Shown here: piece by piece, positions 8,285-17,571 of the stretch
Layout of the letters: each line of letters opens with the position of its first letter
Position numbering within the stretch: the first letter of the stretch is position 1
NCBI GenBank assembly: GCA_016713175.1
Contig: JADJPQ010000002.1
Location: 1 to 64,000, forward strand
Source of the DNA: Planctomycetota bacterium
GTDB taxonomy: Bacteria; Planctomycetota; UBA1135; UBA2386
Direction: 5' to 3'
Length of the DNA stretch: 64,000 nt
The notes under the pieces: model-generated
The model's database searches: none
Seen by the model: the letters and a program-made list of their open reading frames with translations, nothing else
Told to the model about the DNA's origin: nothing
Position numbers and translations under genes: made by a program

Positions 8285-9972
8285 CCGGCCAGCCGCGGCA
8301 GGTCTGGTGGCTTGGCGGCGGCGTCATCGTCGCCGTGCTCCTGAGCCTGTGGCTCCTGCCGTGGAACCTGGAGACGTTCGCCTCCGCCGAGTCCCTCGGC
8401 GATGCGTTCGATCGCGTCGGCCGCTACCTCGGCCAGTTCCTGCACCCGGATCTGACGGCGCCCGCGGTCACCCGCGCGGCACGTCTGGCGGCCGACACGG
8501 TCGCCGTGGCGCTGCTCGGCGTCGCGCTCGGCCTGCTGCTCGCGTGGCCACTGGCGATCGGCAGCAGCAGGAACGTCGTGTTCGGCGACGAACCGCCGGA
8601 TGCCCCCGGTCGCTTCGTGCGTTCCTTGCTGCTGCAGGGCTGCCGCCTGCTGCTCGACGTGCTGCGCGGCGTGCCGGACTTCGTCTGGGCGATCCTGATC
8701 GCCAACTTCACCGGCACCAATGCGGTCACCGGCATGCTGGCGATCGCACTGTCGGTCGCCGGCATCCTCGGCAAGGTGCTCGGCGAACAGTGGGACAACG
8801 TCGAACCACAGCGCTACGCGGCGCTGCGGTCGACCGGCGCCGGGCGTCTGGCGGTGTTCCTCTACGGCCAGCAGCCGCTGGCGGCGCGCGCGATGCTGTC
8901 GTTCGTGCTGATGCGCACCGAGTGCGCGGTGCGCAACGCGTCGGTGATCGGCGTGGTCGGCGGCGGTGGCCTCGGTGCCGGCCTGTGGGATGACTACACC
9001 GATGGCAACTGGTCGCGGGTGGCGACGATGCTGCTGGCGATGCTGTTGGTGACGGCCACGACCGACGTCGCCGCCAACCTGCTGCGCTACCAGCTCCGGA
9101 TCGATCCCAACCATCCACAGAGCCGCGGCACGACCGATCGGCGCACCGGCACGCGACGGCGACTGGTCGGGGTCGGCGTGGTGCTGGCGCTGCTGTCGGC
9201 TTCGGTCTGGTGGCTGTGGGCGCCGATCGCGCGGGTCGGCAGCGAACTGCAGCGGCTGGAGTGGGGCTTCATCGGCCGCTACACCACCGGCCTGCTGCTG
9301 CCGGATCTCGCACCGGCGACACTGTGGAACGTCGCGCAGCAGGCGGTGATCCCGCTCGGGGTCGGCGTGCTGGCGACGGTGGCTGCGACCGCGCTGGCCG
9401 GCAGCGCGGCGTTCTTCGCGTCGATCGCGTTCCAGATCGAGCCCGATCGCTACACCGGCGAACGGCTGCCGCGGACGCGGCGCGCGCTGCGTTGGGTGCT
9501 GGTGGTCGGCACGCGCGGCCTCGGCCTGCTGCTGCGCGGCATCCCGGAAGTGGCGTGGGTGATCCTGCTGTCGGTGTTCTTCCGGATCGGGTTGACGCCG
9601 TGCGTGCTGGCGGTGCTGCTGCACAGCACCGGGGTGCTGCTGCGGGTGTTCGCCGAGACGCTGGACAACGTGCCGTATCGGCGGCTGGAGCAGATCGCCG
9701 GCGCGTGTCGGCCGCAGATCTTCCTGTATGGCGCGCTGCCGACGGCGTGGCCGGATTGGCGGACGTATGCGTTCTTCCAGTTCGAGGTGAACGTCCGGAT
9801 CGGCGTCGTGCTCGGCACGGTCGGGGCCGGTGGGCTCGGGGACAAGTTCCAGAGCAATCTGCTGTTCCGCGAGTTCGCGCGGGCGTCGACGTATCTGTGG
9901 GCGATGGTGTTGTTGACGATCGCGATCGATCGGCTGTCGCGGCGGTTGTTGTTGCGGCGGTTGAAGTGTTGA
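8281..9972 (+). CDS. phnE: fused double permease of phosphonate-type ABC transporter (PhnE-PhnE)
   Basis: A 563-residue inner-membrane permease made of two complete PhnE-type domains in one chain. Domain 1 covers about 1-270 with its ATPase-contact loop (EQWDNVEPQRYAALRSTGAG) at 169-188. A hydrophilic Arg/Thr-rich linker at 271-294 follows. Domain 2 covers about 295-563 with an equivalent ETLDNVPYRRLEQIAGA loop. Usually PhnE acts as a homodimer or as separate PhnE1 and PhnE2; here the pair is covalently joined. The two halves are clearly diverged, so this is not a recent tandem duplication. GTG 8281 overlaps the phnC stop. No phosphonate-degrading genes (C-P lyase, phosphonatase) are in the window, so phosphite, phosphonate or a similar anion all remain possible. 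Confidence 0.9.
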   Translation: MTGQPRQVWWLGGGVIVAVLLSLWLLPWNLETFASAESLGDAFDRVGRYLGQFLHPDLTAPAVTRAARLAADTVAVALLGVALGLLLAWPLAIGSSRNVVFGDEPPDAPGRFVRSLLLQGCRLLLDVLRGVPDFVWAILIANFTGTNAVTGMLAIALSVAGILGKVLGEQWDNVEPQRYAALRSTGAGRLAVFLYGQQPLAARAMLSFVLMRTECAVRNASVIGVVGGGGLGAGLWDDYTDGNWSRVATMLLAMLLVTATTDVAANLLRYQLRIDPNHPQSRGTTDRRTGTRRRLVGVGVVLALLSASVWWLWAPIARVGSELQRLEWGFIGRYTTGLLLPDLAPATLWNVAQQAVIPLGVGVLATVAATALAGSAAFFASIAFQIEPDRYTGERLPRTRRALRWVLVVGTRGLGLLLRGIPEVAWVILLSVFFRIGLTPCVLAVLLHSTGVLLRVFAETLDNVPYRRLEQIAGACRPQIFLYGALPTAWPDWRTYAFFQFEVNVRIGVVLGTVGAGGLGDKFQSNLLFREFARASTYLWAMVLLTIAIDRLSRRLLLRRLKC

Positions 9973-9990
9973 CCGACCGAACGCACCCCC

Positions 9991-11859
9991 TCACTTCGCC
10001 AGCACCCCCGTCGCCTTCAACACCCCGATCGCCACCCCCATCAGGCTCTCCCCCGCGATCAACCCCGACGCCACCGCCGTGGTGTAGCGCGCCGCGAACG
10101 CCGGCCGGAACCGCCGCAGCAACTCCGCGACTGCACCGCCGAGGAACATCGCGATGCCGTTGCTGCCAGGAATGACCATCGCCAGCCCCAGTCCGGCAGG
10201 CGACGGCACATAGGGCCTGGCGCGCTTGGGCGCGAACTTCTCGAGCAGCGCCAGCGCCACGCCGAGCACCAGGCCGACCAGGATCGCGTTCTGGGCACTC
10301 GGATGCAGCGCCGACAGACCATCGGCAAACGCCTTCGACACCCCGGCCCAGACCAGACACGACGGCGCCGGCCATTCGTCGGTACCGAGCACGGCCGGAT
10401 CCGGGATCAGCAGATCGAACGCCGGCACGATCACCGCCGCGCCGACCACCACGCCGAACAACTGCGCCGCGAACTGCACCCGCGGACTGCCGCCGAGCAA
10501 CCAGCCGGTCTTCAGCGTCGTCAACAGATCGGCGGCGTGCAGCCCGATGCCGCCGGTGACGTTCGCGCTCATGATGTTGCCCGACAGGTTGCCGGGCGCC
10601 ATCACGCCATACAGCAGCTGCGTCACCGGCCCCAACGCCTTGGTCGGCGTCACGTCGGTCTCGCCGGTCACCCGCGCCGCCACGAACCCCATCACCACCG
10701 CCAAGGGCACGGCGATCAGCGCCGCCCACAGCGGGATCTGGAACATCGAACACATCAGCAGCACGACGAGCGGCGTCAGCACCACGAAGCCGGCCGGAAA
10801 CCACCAGCCCGGACACTCGACCTCGTCGATCGGATCGACCGGTCCCTGGCGCCCGAAGATCCGCCCCATGCCGGAGAACGACCGCAGCACCGAGCGCCAG
10901 TCGAGCGCGAAGGACGTCAGCCCGGAGGCGACCAGGATCGCCGCCCCCGGCCAGACGGTCCAGCCGACGATGCCCTTCAAGCTGATCTCGGTGATCAGGC
11001 CATTCGACCACAACTGCGGCGCCAGCACGCCGTAGGTCAGGATGCTGCCGAGCAGCAGCGACCAGGTGGTCCGGAAACTCATCAGCGCGCCGGCGCCCAC
11101 CAGCACGACCTCGGTCTTGATCGCCAGCGTCCACTTCGCCAGTTGTTCGCCGGCCAGTTGGAACGGCAGGCCGATCGACGACGGAATGCCGAAAGGGATC
11201 TTGGCATCCCGCACCCATGCCAGCACGCCGGCGGCCAGCCCGGCGATGCCGAGCGCACGGGCCTGCCGCGCGCCTTCACCGAGCGGTTGCCCCGCCGCCG
11301 CATCGGCCGCCACGACGGCGGCCGGCGCGGACTCGTCGCCATGCAGGGTCCGCAGCGTCGCCGCCGTTGCCGTTCCGGTCGGGAACACCAGCGCTTCCTG
11401 GTTGATCAGCTGCCGCTTGATCGGAATCGCGACGAACACGCCGAGCGCCGCAATGGCGGCGAACCACAGCACCATCGACCAGGTGTCCGGTCGCACGGTC
11501 GTCACCATCAGCAGCGCGCCGAACGCCGCCATGTTGCCGCCGCCGGTCATGTAGCCGGCCCCGGACGACACCGTGATCAGCGCGTTGTTCTCGAGCATCG
11601 ACAGCGGCCGGCGGACCAGTTGCACGGCCCGCAGCATCGAGAACAGCGAGAACGCCAGGATCGCGGCGGTGATCGTGACCCCCATCGACCAGCCGGTCTT
11701 GAAGAACACGTACAGGTTCGACAAGCACATCACGACGCCCAGCAGCATCCCGAACGCGATGGCGCGCAGCGTCAACTGCGGCACGCCGGGGCGATACGTC
11801 GTCGCCAGCCATTCCTGTTCGGTCTGCGGAGCGTTCGTGTTCGGTTCGACGGGTTGCAT
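9991..11859 (-). CDS. OPT-family oligopeptide/metal-chelate transporter
   Basis: A 622-residue inner-membrane transporter with about 14-16 hydrophobic segments. Family sequences are visible: VKxTGW-like FFKTGWSMGVTITAAI early, then SGAGYMTGGGNMA, and near residues 410-450 APGNLSGNIMSANVTGG followed by AADLLTTLKTGWLLG. The OPT family imports oligopeptides or metal-nicotianamine/siderophore-like chelates with protons. ATG 11859 is preceded by AGGAA. The frame stays open upstream but that part is antisense to nothing useful and lies within the neighbouring gene. It is transcribed after the phosphatase gene, whose stop at 11883 is 23 bases upstream, so the two may be co-transcribed. Confidence 0.9.
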   Translation of the reverse strand: MQPVEPNTNAPQTEQEWLATTYRPGVPQLTLRAIAFGMLLGVVMCLSNLYVFFKTGWSMGVTITAAILAFSLFSMLRAVQLVRRPLSMLENNALITVSSGAGYMTGGGNMAAFGALLMVTTVRPDTWSMVLWFAAIAALGVFVAIPIKRQLINQEALVFPTGTATAATLRTLHGDESAPAAVVAADAAAGQPLGEGARQARALGIAGLAAGVLAWVRDAKIPFGIPSSIGLPFQLAGEQLAKWTLAIKTEVVLVGAGALMSFRTTWSLLLGSILTYGVLAPQLWSNGLITEISLKGIVGWTVWPGAAILVASGLTSFALDWRSVLRSFSGMGRIFGRQGPVDPIDEVECPGWWFPAGFVVLTPLVVLLMCSMFQIPLWAALIAVPLAVVMGFVAARVTGETDVTPTKALGPVTQLLYGVMAPGNLSGNIMSANVTGGIGLHAADLLTTLKTGWLLGGSPRVQFAAQLFGVVVGAAVIVPAFDLLIPDPAVLGTDEWPAPSCLVWAGVSKAFADGLSALHPSAQNAILVGLVLGVALALLEKFAPKRARPYVPSPAGLGLAMVIPGSNGIAMFLGGAVAELLRRFRPAFAARYTTAVASGLIAGESLMGVAIGVLKATGVLAK

Positions 11860-11882
11860 GCAGTTCCTGTTCGTGGACTTCT

Positions 11883-13616
11883 TCACTTCGGCGCGAACAC
11901 GCCATCCGGCACCACTTCGGTCGCCGCCGGCGGCGGTGAGATCGCGAGCAGCCGCGCGCCGATCGATGCGAACACTCCCGGCGACACCGGCGCCGCGAGG
12001 CTGACCCCTCGCGCCAGACCCGGTCCCAGCGCCAGCCCGACGACTTCGCGATCGTACGGATGCGGCGTGCCATGCGACGCCGGCGTGACGCCATCGAGCC
12101 AGTACGGCTTGATGACCAGCTGCACCTCGCCCGCACGCCCCGGATGGATCGCGTAGAACAGCGCCCGCCGCAGTGGCTCGGCCTGGTCCTTGCCATCGGC
12201 CAGGATGTCCGCCGTGGCCCACGCCGCGAGGATCCCCGGCGCCTTGACCGCCGCCGTCGCCGCCACCCGAGATGCCGCCACCGTCATCTCCGCCAGCGAC
12301 CGTTCGCCGCGATGCGCCTCGAGCGCTGCCGGTTCCAGGAAGAACGAGAACTCGCTCGCCTGCTGGATGTACGGCTGGTCGCCCTTGCGATCGCCGAACG
12401 CCTGCACCAACGCCTGCTCCGCCGCGGCACGAGCTCGCGTCTGCAGCACGCCGCGACCGGCGTCGAGTCCCTGTTCCTTCGCGGCTTCGGGGGTCGGCCC
12501 GACGCCGTGGTCCGCCGACAGCAGGAACGCCCATTGGCCCGCGCCCACATGCTCATCGAGGAATGCGAGCAGGCGGCCGAGCTGGTCATCGAGCCGCAGC
12601 AGCGCGTCGCGCGACTCGACCGACTCCGGCCCGAAGCCATGGCCGATCACGTCGGTCGCCGAGAAGCTGACGCACAGCAGATCCGGCACGTCGTCGTGCC
12701 CGAGTTCATGGCCGGTGATCGCGGCCTGCGCCGCCAGCAGCACGACCTCGTTGCCGATCGGCGAATTGTAGACCTGCGCATAGAACGCGGTGTCGGGGTC
12801 CGGCTTGCCGCCGGTCAGCGGCTGGGGCAGCGTCTTCTGGTTGGAACCGTTCTGGTGCGGCACCTCGAACAGCCGGTCGTCGACCAATCCGGCGTACGCC
12901 GCCTCGGGCCCGAAGCGATCCCAGGTCCAACCGAAGAACTTGTCGACCGTGCCTTCCCGGTTGAACGCCGTGATCCACGGCGGCGTCGCCGTCACCCATG
13001 CGGTGTTGGTCACCAGCCTGCCGGTGGTGTTCTCGAGCCAGGCGCAGACATCGGCGGAACGACCGCCCATCAGGATCGCCGATCGATCCTTCCACGACAC
13101 CGACACGACCTTGCTGCCGGGAACCTGCGCCTTCAGCGCGTCGCCGAGTGTCGGCACGCGCAGCAGTCCCGGCCCGCGGTTCTTGCCTTCCGGCAGATCG
13201 GGCAGCGCCGCCATTTCCTGTTCGACGCAGTAGATCTTCTTGCCGTTCTCCGGCACGAACCACTGGTTCTTGACGATGCCGTGCACGTTGGCCGGCGCGC
13301 CGGTGCCGAGCGTGGCGTGGCCCGGACCGGTCTCGGTGCAGGCGTGCAGATAGGCGCACTGCGGCAGATGCACGCCGTCGCGCAAGAGCCGCTGGAACCC
13401 GCCGGTCGCGCGGAAGAACGGCCGGCCGTTGTTCCAGACCCAGGTGGCGAGCTGATCGACGGAGCAGAGCACCAGCAGGCGCGGGCGCGCACTCGGATTG
13501 GCCGGCGCGGTCACGGTAGGCGCTTCCGGCGCCTGGGAACGGCTCTTCGAACAAGCCACGGGCACCATGGCGAGGACAGCCACCAGCGTCGGGATCTGGA
13601 TGCCTGATCGTTGCAC
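11883..13616 (-). CDS. alkaline phosphatase-superfamily (nucleotide pyrophosphatase/phosphodiesterase-like) lipoprotein
   Basis: A 577-residue exported enzyme. A short basic N-terminus, hydrophobic core and VPVAC lipobox (Cys about residue 22) predict a lipoprotein. The mature chain follows the alkaline-phosphatase-superfamily order: LCSVDQLAT with a metal Asp, ETGPGHATLGTG with the Thr/Ser nucleophile region, DLLCVSFSATDVIGHGFGPES with a metal Asp and His, LLSADHGVGPTPE with Asp-His, and a late SHGTPHPYDREV His. This pattern matches phosphate-monoester or diester hydrolases with two zinc ions. The start is GTG 13616; an ATG at 13694 would give an implausibly long signal region. Further upstream the open frame runs antisense to the next gene and is not coding. 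Confidence 0.85.
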   Translation of the reverse strand: MQRSGIQIPTLVAVLAMVPVACSKSRSQAPEAPTVTAPANPSARPRLLVLCSVDQLATWVWNNGRPFFRATGGFQRLLRDGVHLPQCAYLHACTETGPGHATLGTGAPANVHGIVKNQWFVPENGKKIYCVEQEMAALPDLPEGKNRGPGLLRVPTLGDALKAQVPGSKVVSVSWKDRSAILMGGRSADVCAWLENTTGRLVTNTAWVTATPPWITAFNREGTVDKFFGWTWDRFGPEAAYAGLVDDRLFEVPHQNGSNQKTLPQPLTGGKPDPDTAFYAQVYNSPIGNEVVLLAAQAAITGHELGHDDVPDLLCVSFSATDVIGHGFGPESVESRDALLRLDDQLGRLLAFLDEHVGAGQWAFLLSADHGVGPTPEAAKEQGLDAGRGVLQTRARAAAEQALVQAFGDRKGDQPYIQQASEFSFFLEPAALEAHRGERSLAEMTVAASRVAATAAVKAPGILAAWATADILADGKDQAEPLRRALFYAIHPGRAGEVQLVIKPYWLDGVTPASHGTPHPYDREVVGLALGPGLARGVSLAAPVSPGVFASIGARLLAISPPPAATEVVPDGVFAPK

Positions 13617-13757
13617 CAGGAAACTCGTAGCGCACTGCTGGCTCGCGCGCACCCACCAGGTCGTCGCGCCGGCCGGTTTCCTGCCGGGCAGCATGCCCGC
13701 TTTGGACGTTGGCAACGGCAGACGCTCGCGGCAGACCGGCGACGCTACCATGCCACG

Positions 13758-16331
13758 ATGCTCGGTCGCCTTGGCCTGGTCGGCACTTTCCTCGCGCTGC
13801 TGGCCGGTCTGCTGTGGCTGTGGTTCCGCGCGGATGGCGCGCCGACTCTGCCGGACAGTTCGGCGCCCGAGCGACCGCCGGCGGCAGCAGCCGCGGCAGC
13901 AGGAGCGGACGAGGGCGATCAGACGCCAGCCGACGCCAGTCACCGCCGCGACACCGCTGCCGGCCGCGAGACCGCCGCCGCGCGCACCAGGGAGCAGCCT
14001 CTGCCCCGCCATCACCGCCGGGTGCGCGTGATCGACGACCGCACGCGCGAACCGGTGCCGTTCGCCGAGATCGCCGTCACGCCGAGCGAACGACTGACCG
14101 CCGCGTTGTCGGCCGCAGAATTGCGTCGACACCACCGGACCTTCGACCAGTTCGTCGCCGCCGAACGCTTTGGCTTGGGCTTTGTCGCCGACACCGACGG
14201 CATGGCCATCGTGCCGGTGTTCGACCGCTGGGCCATGGTCAATGCGCGCCACGACGGCCGCAGTGGGCGAACATGGGTCGACCCTGACCTGGCACCGGAG
14301 GAGCCGGTGGAAGTGCGTCTGCAAACGGACGAATCGTTCACGTTGACCGTCGTCGACGCGCTGCGGCGTCCGTTGCCCGGCGTGCCGATCGGCGTGTCGT
14401 GCGAACGGGTCCGCGACGGCGCTGACGTCGGCGACACCGACACCGAGGCCCTCGGCTACACCGATGAACGCGGTGTCCTGGTGGCGCGGGCCCTGCAGGT
14501 GCGGCGTCAGCACCAGAGCGAACTGCGGCGCTTCGAACTGTACGTGACCGCACCCGGACTCACGACCCATCGCGTCGACATCACCCGCGACCCCGCAGCC
14601 GCGACGTTGACGATCCCGGTGTTCGGCAGTGTCGCCGTGCAGGTGAAGGACCAGCATGGCGAGCCGGTCGCCGACCGGCCGGCGCTGTTGGTGCATCTGA
14701 GCACCGACACCCAGAAGAGTGATTCGTTCGCGTCGACTTCGATCTGGGACTTTGCGGTCGAAAGCAAGGTCGAGTTCCCGTACGTCGGCATCGGCACGCC
14801 TTTGGTCGTCTACGGCCAACGCGCGGGCGAAGACGCCGTCGTGCACAGCGCGGGCCCGGCCGCCCACGGCGCCCGTGTCGAGATCGGGCTGACGTTCCAG
14901 CGACTGGCCACCGGCGTGCGCGGCCGGTTGACGCGGGCCGATGGCCAGCCGATCCCATTCGCCCCGGTGGTCGTGGCGGCCGACGCCCCGGTGGCGTTCG
15001 CCGACTCCTGGTCGACGACGGCCGATGCGGAAGGCAGGTTCCTGCGCTGCATCGACCACGACGAACTCGGCCAGGTGACTGCCGTCCGCGTGCTTGCCTG
15101 GGAGAACGATCGCCCGCTCGGCGGCAGCACCCCGATCGAACTCCGCCGCGACGCGATCGTCGACGCCGGCGACTTGACGTTGACCTTCGGCGAACCGATC
15201 GCGAGCGGCGTCTTGACGACGACCGGCAACCGGTTGCCGGAGAGCCGCGCCTGGGTCGAACAACAGACTCCTGCTGGTCCGCAGCAGCATTGGCAACACA
15301 CGTGGGCCTGCACGGTCGATATCGCCGACGATGGTCACTTCGCGATCTTCAAGCTCGGTGGCCATCTCGACCGTCCGATGCGAGTGCGATTCTCTGCCGA
15401 TGGCTGCCGTGAGGTGCCACCGCTGCCGTTCCAGCCGGGCCAGCACGATCTGCGCGTCGAGTTGCGGATGGGCATGACACTGCGGGGGCGCATCCTGGTC
15501 GATCCGGAACTCGTCGCCATGACGGAGCGAGTGCAGGCGAAGGTGCTGCAGCAGGATGGATCGGTCGATTGCGGCGTGTTCTCACGGTCGGCCGAGTGGT
15601 CCCTGGTCGGCCACGGTCTGCAGCCCGGGCCCGGCACGCTGGTCGTCACTGCCGGCGGTCTCGAACTGGCACGCGAGGACAACCTCGTCTTCGCCGCTGG
15701 CGCCGTCGACCCGCGCCTGGATCCGCTCGACCTGCGCGGACGGCTGCAGGTGCTGCGGTTGCGGGCCGTCGACGCTGCCGGCAAGGTCGTCAACTGCCGC
15801 GCCGAAGTGGCGTTCCGCAACCTGCGCACGGCGGCCTGGTACGACGACCGCCCGACCCTCGACTACGGTGTGATGTCCTTGCCGGTGCCCGCCGGTCCAC
15901 TCGAGCTGGCACTGTTCTCCGCCAGCCGGATGCCGATCCGCTACGAAGGGTTGCCCGGCGCAGTCGACCTGCCAGTCACCTCGATGCAGCCGGTCGAGAT
16001 CACGATCGAGGGCCTGGTCGGGCTGCCGACGACCGGGCGACTGCTCGCCGAGGTCGAAGGGCCATCGACCTGGGCCACGCAACGCAATCTGCCGCCAACC
16101 CTCCAGCCGGTGTCGTCGCGCGGACTCGACCGCAAGACCGGCGTGCTGAGCCTGCGGGTGGCCGACGCCGTCGAGCTGACGGTGCGGCTGGTGTTCCGCC
16201 CGCGCGGCGCGCCGCGGTCGGTGCTGGCGACCCTGACGACCAAGGTCGCGCCGGATCGACCCAAGGTCACGGTGCCGCTGCCCGCAGCCGATCGCGCCCG
16301 GATCGCCGCCGCGCTGGCGAACGCGCGCTGA
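13758..16331 (+). CDS. large membrane-anchored protein with carboxypeptidase-regulatory-like repeats
   Basis: An 857-residue protein with an N-terminal hydrophobic helix (about residues 5-23) that is a signal anchor or uncleaved signal, an Ala/Pro/Gln-rich low-complexity stretch to about 85, and then beta-rich modules. Several begin with patterns such as RVRVIDDRTREPVPFAEI and FTLTVVDALRRPLPGVPI, typical of carboxypeptidase-regulatory-like (transthyretin-like) folds. Such large extracytoplasmic proteins are frequent in planctomycetes; the function is unknown. ATG 13758 starts exactly at the hydrophobic segment. The region just upstream is shared by the promoter of the divergent phosphatase gene. 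The stop is four bases from the stop of the convergent TIM-barrel gene. Confidence 0.75.
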   Translation: MLGRLGLVGTFLALLAGLLWLWFRADGAPTLPDSSAPERPPAAAAAAAGADEGDQTPADASHRRDTAAGRETAAARTREQPLPRHHRRVRVIDDRTREPVPFAEIAVTPSERLTAALSAAELRRHHRTFDQFVAAERFGLGFVADTDGMAIVPVFDRWAMVNARHDGRSGRTWVDPDLAPEEPVEVRLQTDESFTLTVVDALRRPLPGVPIGVSCERVRDGADVGDTDTEALGYTDERGVLVARALQVRRQHQSELRRFELYVTAPGLTTHRVDITRDPAAATLTIPVFGSVAVQVKDQHGEPVADRPALLVHLSTDTQKSDSFASTSIWDFAVESKVEFPYVGIGTPLVVYGQRAGEDAVVHSAGPAAHGARVEIGLTFQRLATGVRGRLTRADGQPIPFAPVVVAADAPVAFADSWSTTADAEGRFLRCIDHDELGQVTAVRVLAWENDRPLGGSTPIELRRDAIVDAGDLTLTFGEPIASGVLTTTGNRLPESRAWVEQQTPAGPQQHWQHTWACTVDIADDGHFAIFKLGGHLDRPMRVRFSADGCREVPPLPFQPGQHDLRVELRMGMTLRGRILVDPELVAMTERVQAKVLQQDGSVDCGVFSRSAEWSLVGHGLQPGPGTLVVTAGGLELAREDNLVFAAGAVDPRLDPLDLRGRLQVLRLRAVDAAGKVVNCRAEVAFRNLRTAAWYDDRPTLDYGVMSLPVPAGPLELALFSASRMPIRYEGLPGAVDLPVTSMQPVEITIEGLVGLPTTGRLLAEVEGPSTWATQRNLPPTLQPVSSRGLDRKTGVLSLRVADAVELTVRLVFRPRGAPRSVLATLTTKVAPDRPKVTVPLPAADRARIAAALANAR

Positions 16332-16334
16332 CGG

Positions 16335-17552
16335 TCAGTCGCGCAACGCGCGCGCCACCCGTTCGATCGTCGGCCACGGCAACAGACCGAGATGGTAGAT
16401 CGAGATCGCGTCGAGCCGGTGCTGCAGGCACAGTTCGCGCAACCGCCGCAGGTCATCGTCCGAACGGCACTGCGGCGCGCGCGGATGGCAGCACAGCCGC
16501 AACCGCGGTCCGTTGGGGCCGACTTGCCGTGCCGACACGAGGTGCGGCAGGGCTGCGGCGATGCCATCGATGTCTTCGCCGTAGCACGTCAGCGCCACTT
16601 CATCGACCAACCCGACAGCGGGCGGCAACGGCAATGCGGCACGACCGTGCAGTTTGTCGAAGTTGGTCTGCAGGCACAGCCGGACACCGGCGCGGCGGAC
16701 GTCCTGCAGGTCGTGCAACCCCCGGATCGGCACACCCAGTCGATGCGTCGCCAGGACCGCGATCGCCGGCCCGAACTCCGCCACCAGCCGCAGCGACAGC
16801 GTCGCCGGATCGATCCGGGCCGGCGCCTGCATGCAGTCGCCGTCGGTGAAGTGCCGCCGCAACGCCGCGACGAAACCACGGCGCCAACCGGCAACGGTCT
16901 CGCCGCCGATCGTTCGCCCATCGAACACCTGCTGCGCCAAGGCGTCGGTGCAGGCGGCGCAAAAGCAGGTCGACAGCAGCAGGTCGGACCACGCGTCGGT
17001 CGCGAACGAGTTCTTGTCGTGATGGCTGTTGTGCCGGTGGCCGAGCCAGCCGAACGACTCCAGCTCGATGGTCTGCACGCCGGCGTGCATCGCCACGTCA
17101 CGCACTGTCGTCGCCACGTGCTGGCGGACGGCCGCCTGCGCCGGACACAGGGCATAGGAATGCCGGTCGCCGAACGCATTCTCGACGCAAGCCGCCGGAT
17201 GCCGTTCGCCTAGTCGCGTGTTGTGCGTGCCAATGGTCCACGCGCGCAGACGCAGGCCCGCGTTCGCGGCCTCGATTGCGGCCGTTTCCAGCGGCGACGG
17301 ACCGCCCGCCGGCACTTCCGTCGAGGCCAGCGGTTGCAACAGGCCGTAGTCGCCGCGCGGCCGGTAGTGCGTCGTGCCATCCTCGAGGAACCGCACCAGA
17401 CCGCGCGGATGCCACGGCGTCAGCCAGCGACCGGCGTGGTAATTGGCTGCCAGCGCGACCTCGTGGAAGCCCAGGTCGCGAAGCCGCGTCATCCCGCCGC
17501 ACGACCGCAGCGCCTGCAGATCCCACGGATGGGCATAGATCGCGAGTTCCAT
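16335..17552 (-). CDS. predicted TIM-barrel protein, glycoside hydrolase-like, unknown substrate
   Basis: A cytoplasmic protein of 405 residues with the alternating beta/alpha rhythm of a TIM barrel. It opens with AIYAHPWDL, has GFHEVALAANYHAGRW, an IELESFGWLGHRHN segment with an acidic residue well placed for a barrel active site, a CFCAACTDAL cysteine cluster, and LTCYGED near the C-terminus. From memory similar conserved hypotheticals occur in Actinobacteria. A glycosidase role is an inference supported by the ROK sugar kinase only 19 bases upstream on the same strand. ATG 17552 gives the compact start; the longer open frame upstream overlaps the ROK gene and is rejected. Confidence 0.65.
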   Translation of the reverse strand: MELAIYAHPWDLQALRSCGGMTRLRDLGFHEVALAANYHAGRWLTPWHPRGLVRFLEDGTTHYRPRGDYGLLQPLASTEVPAGGPSPLETAAIEAANAGLRLRAWTIGTHNTRLGERHPAACVENAFGDRHSYALCPAQAAVRQHVATTVRDVAMHAGVQTIELESFGWLGHRHNSHHDKNSFATDAWSDLLLSTCFCAACTDALAQQVFDGRTIGGETVAGWRRGFVAALRRHFTDGDCMQAPARIDPATLSLRLVAEFGPAIAVLATHRLGVPIRGLHDLQDVRRAGVRLCLQTNFDKLHGRAALPLPPAVGLVDEVALTCYGEDIDGIAAALPHLVSARQVGPNGPRLRLCCHPRAPQCRSDDDLRRLRELCLQHRLDAISIYHLGLLPWPTIERVARALRD

Positions 17553-17571
17553 CGCGGCAGGAGACTGGTCG

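Noticed and set aside
13617..15446. N-terminal 610-residue extension of the phosphatase frame on the minus strand
   Set aside because: It is antisense to the carboxypeptidase-regulatory-like protein gene at 13758-16331 and has no export signal; the lipobox start at 13616 is better supported.
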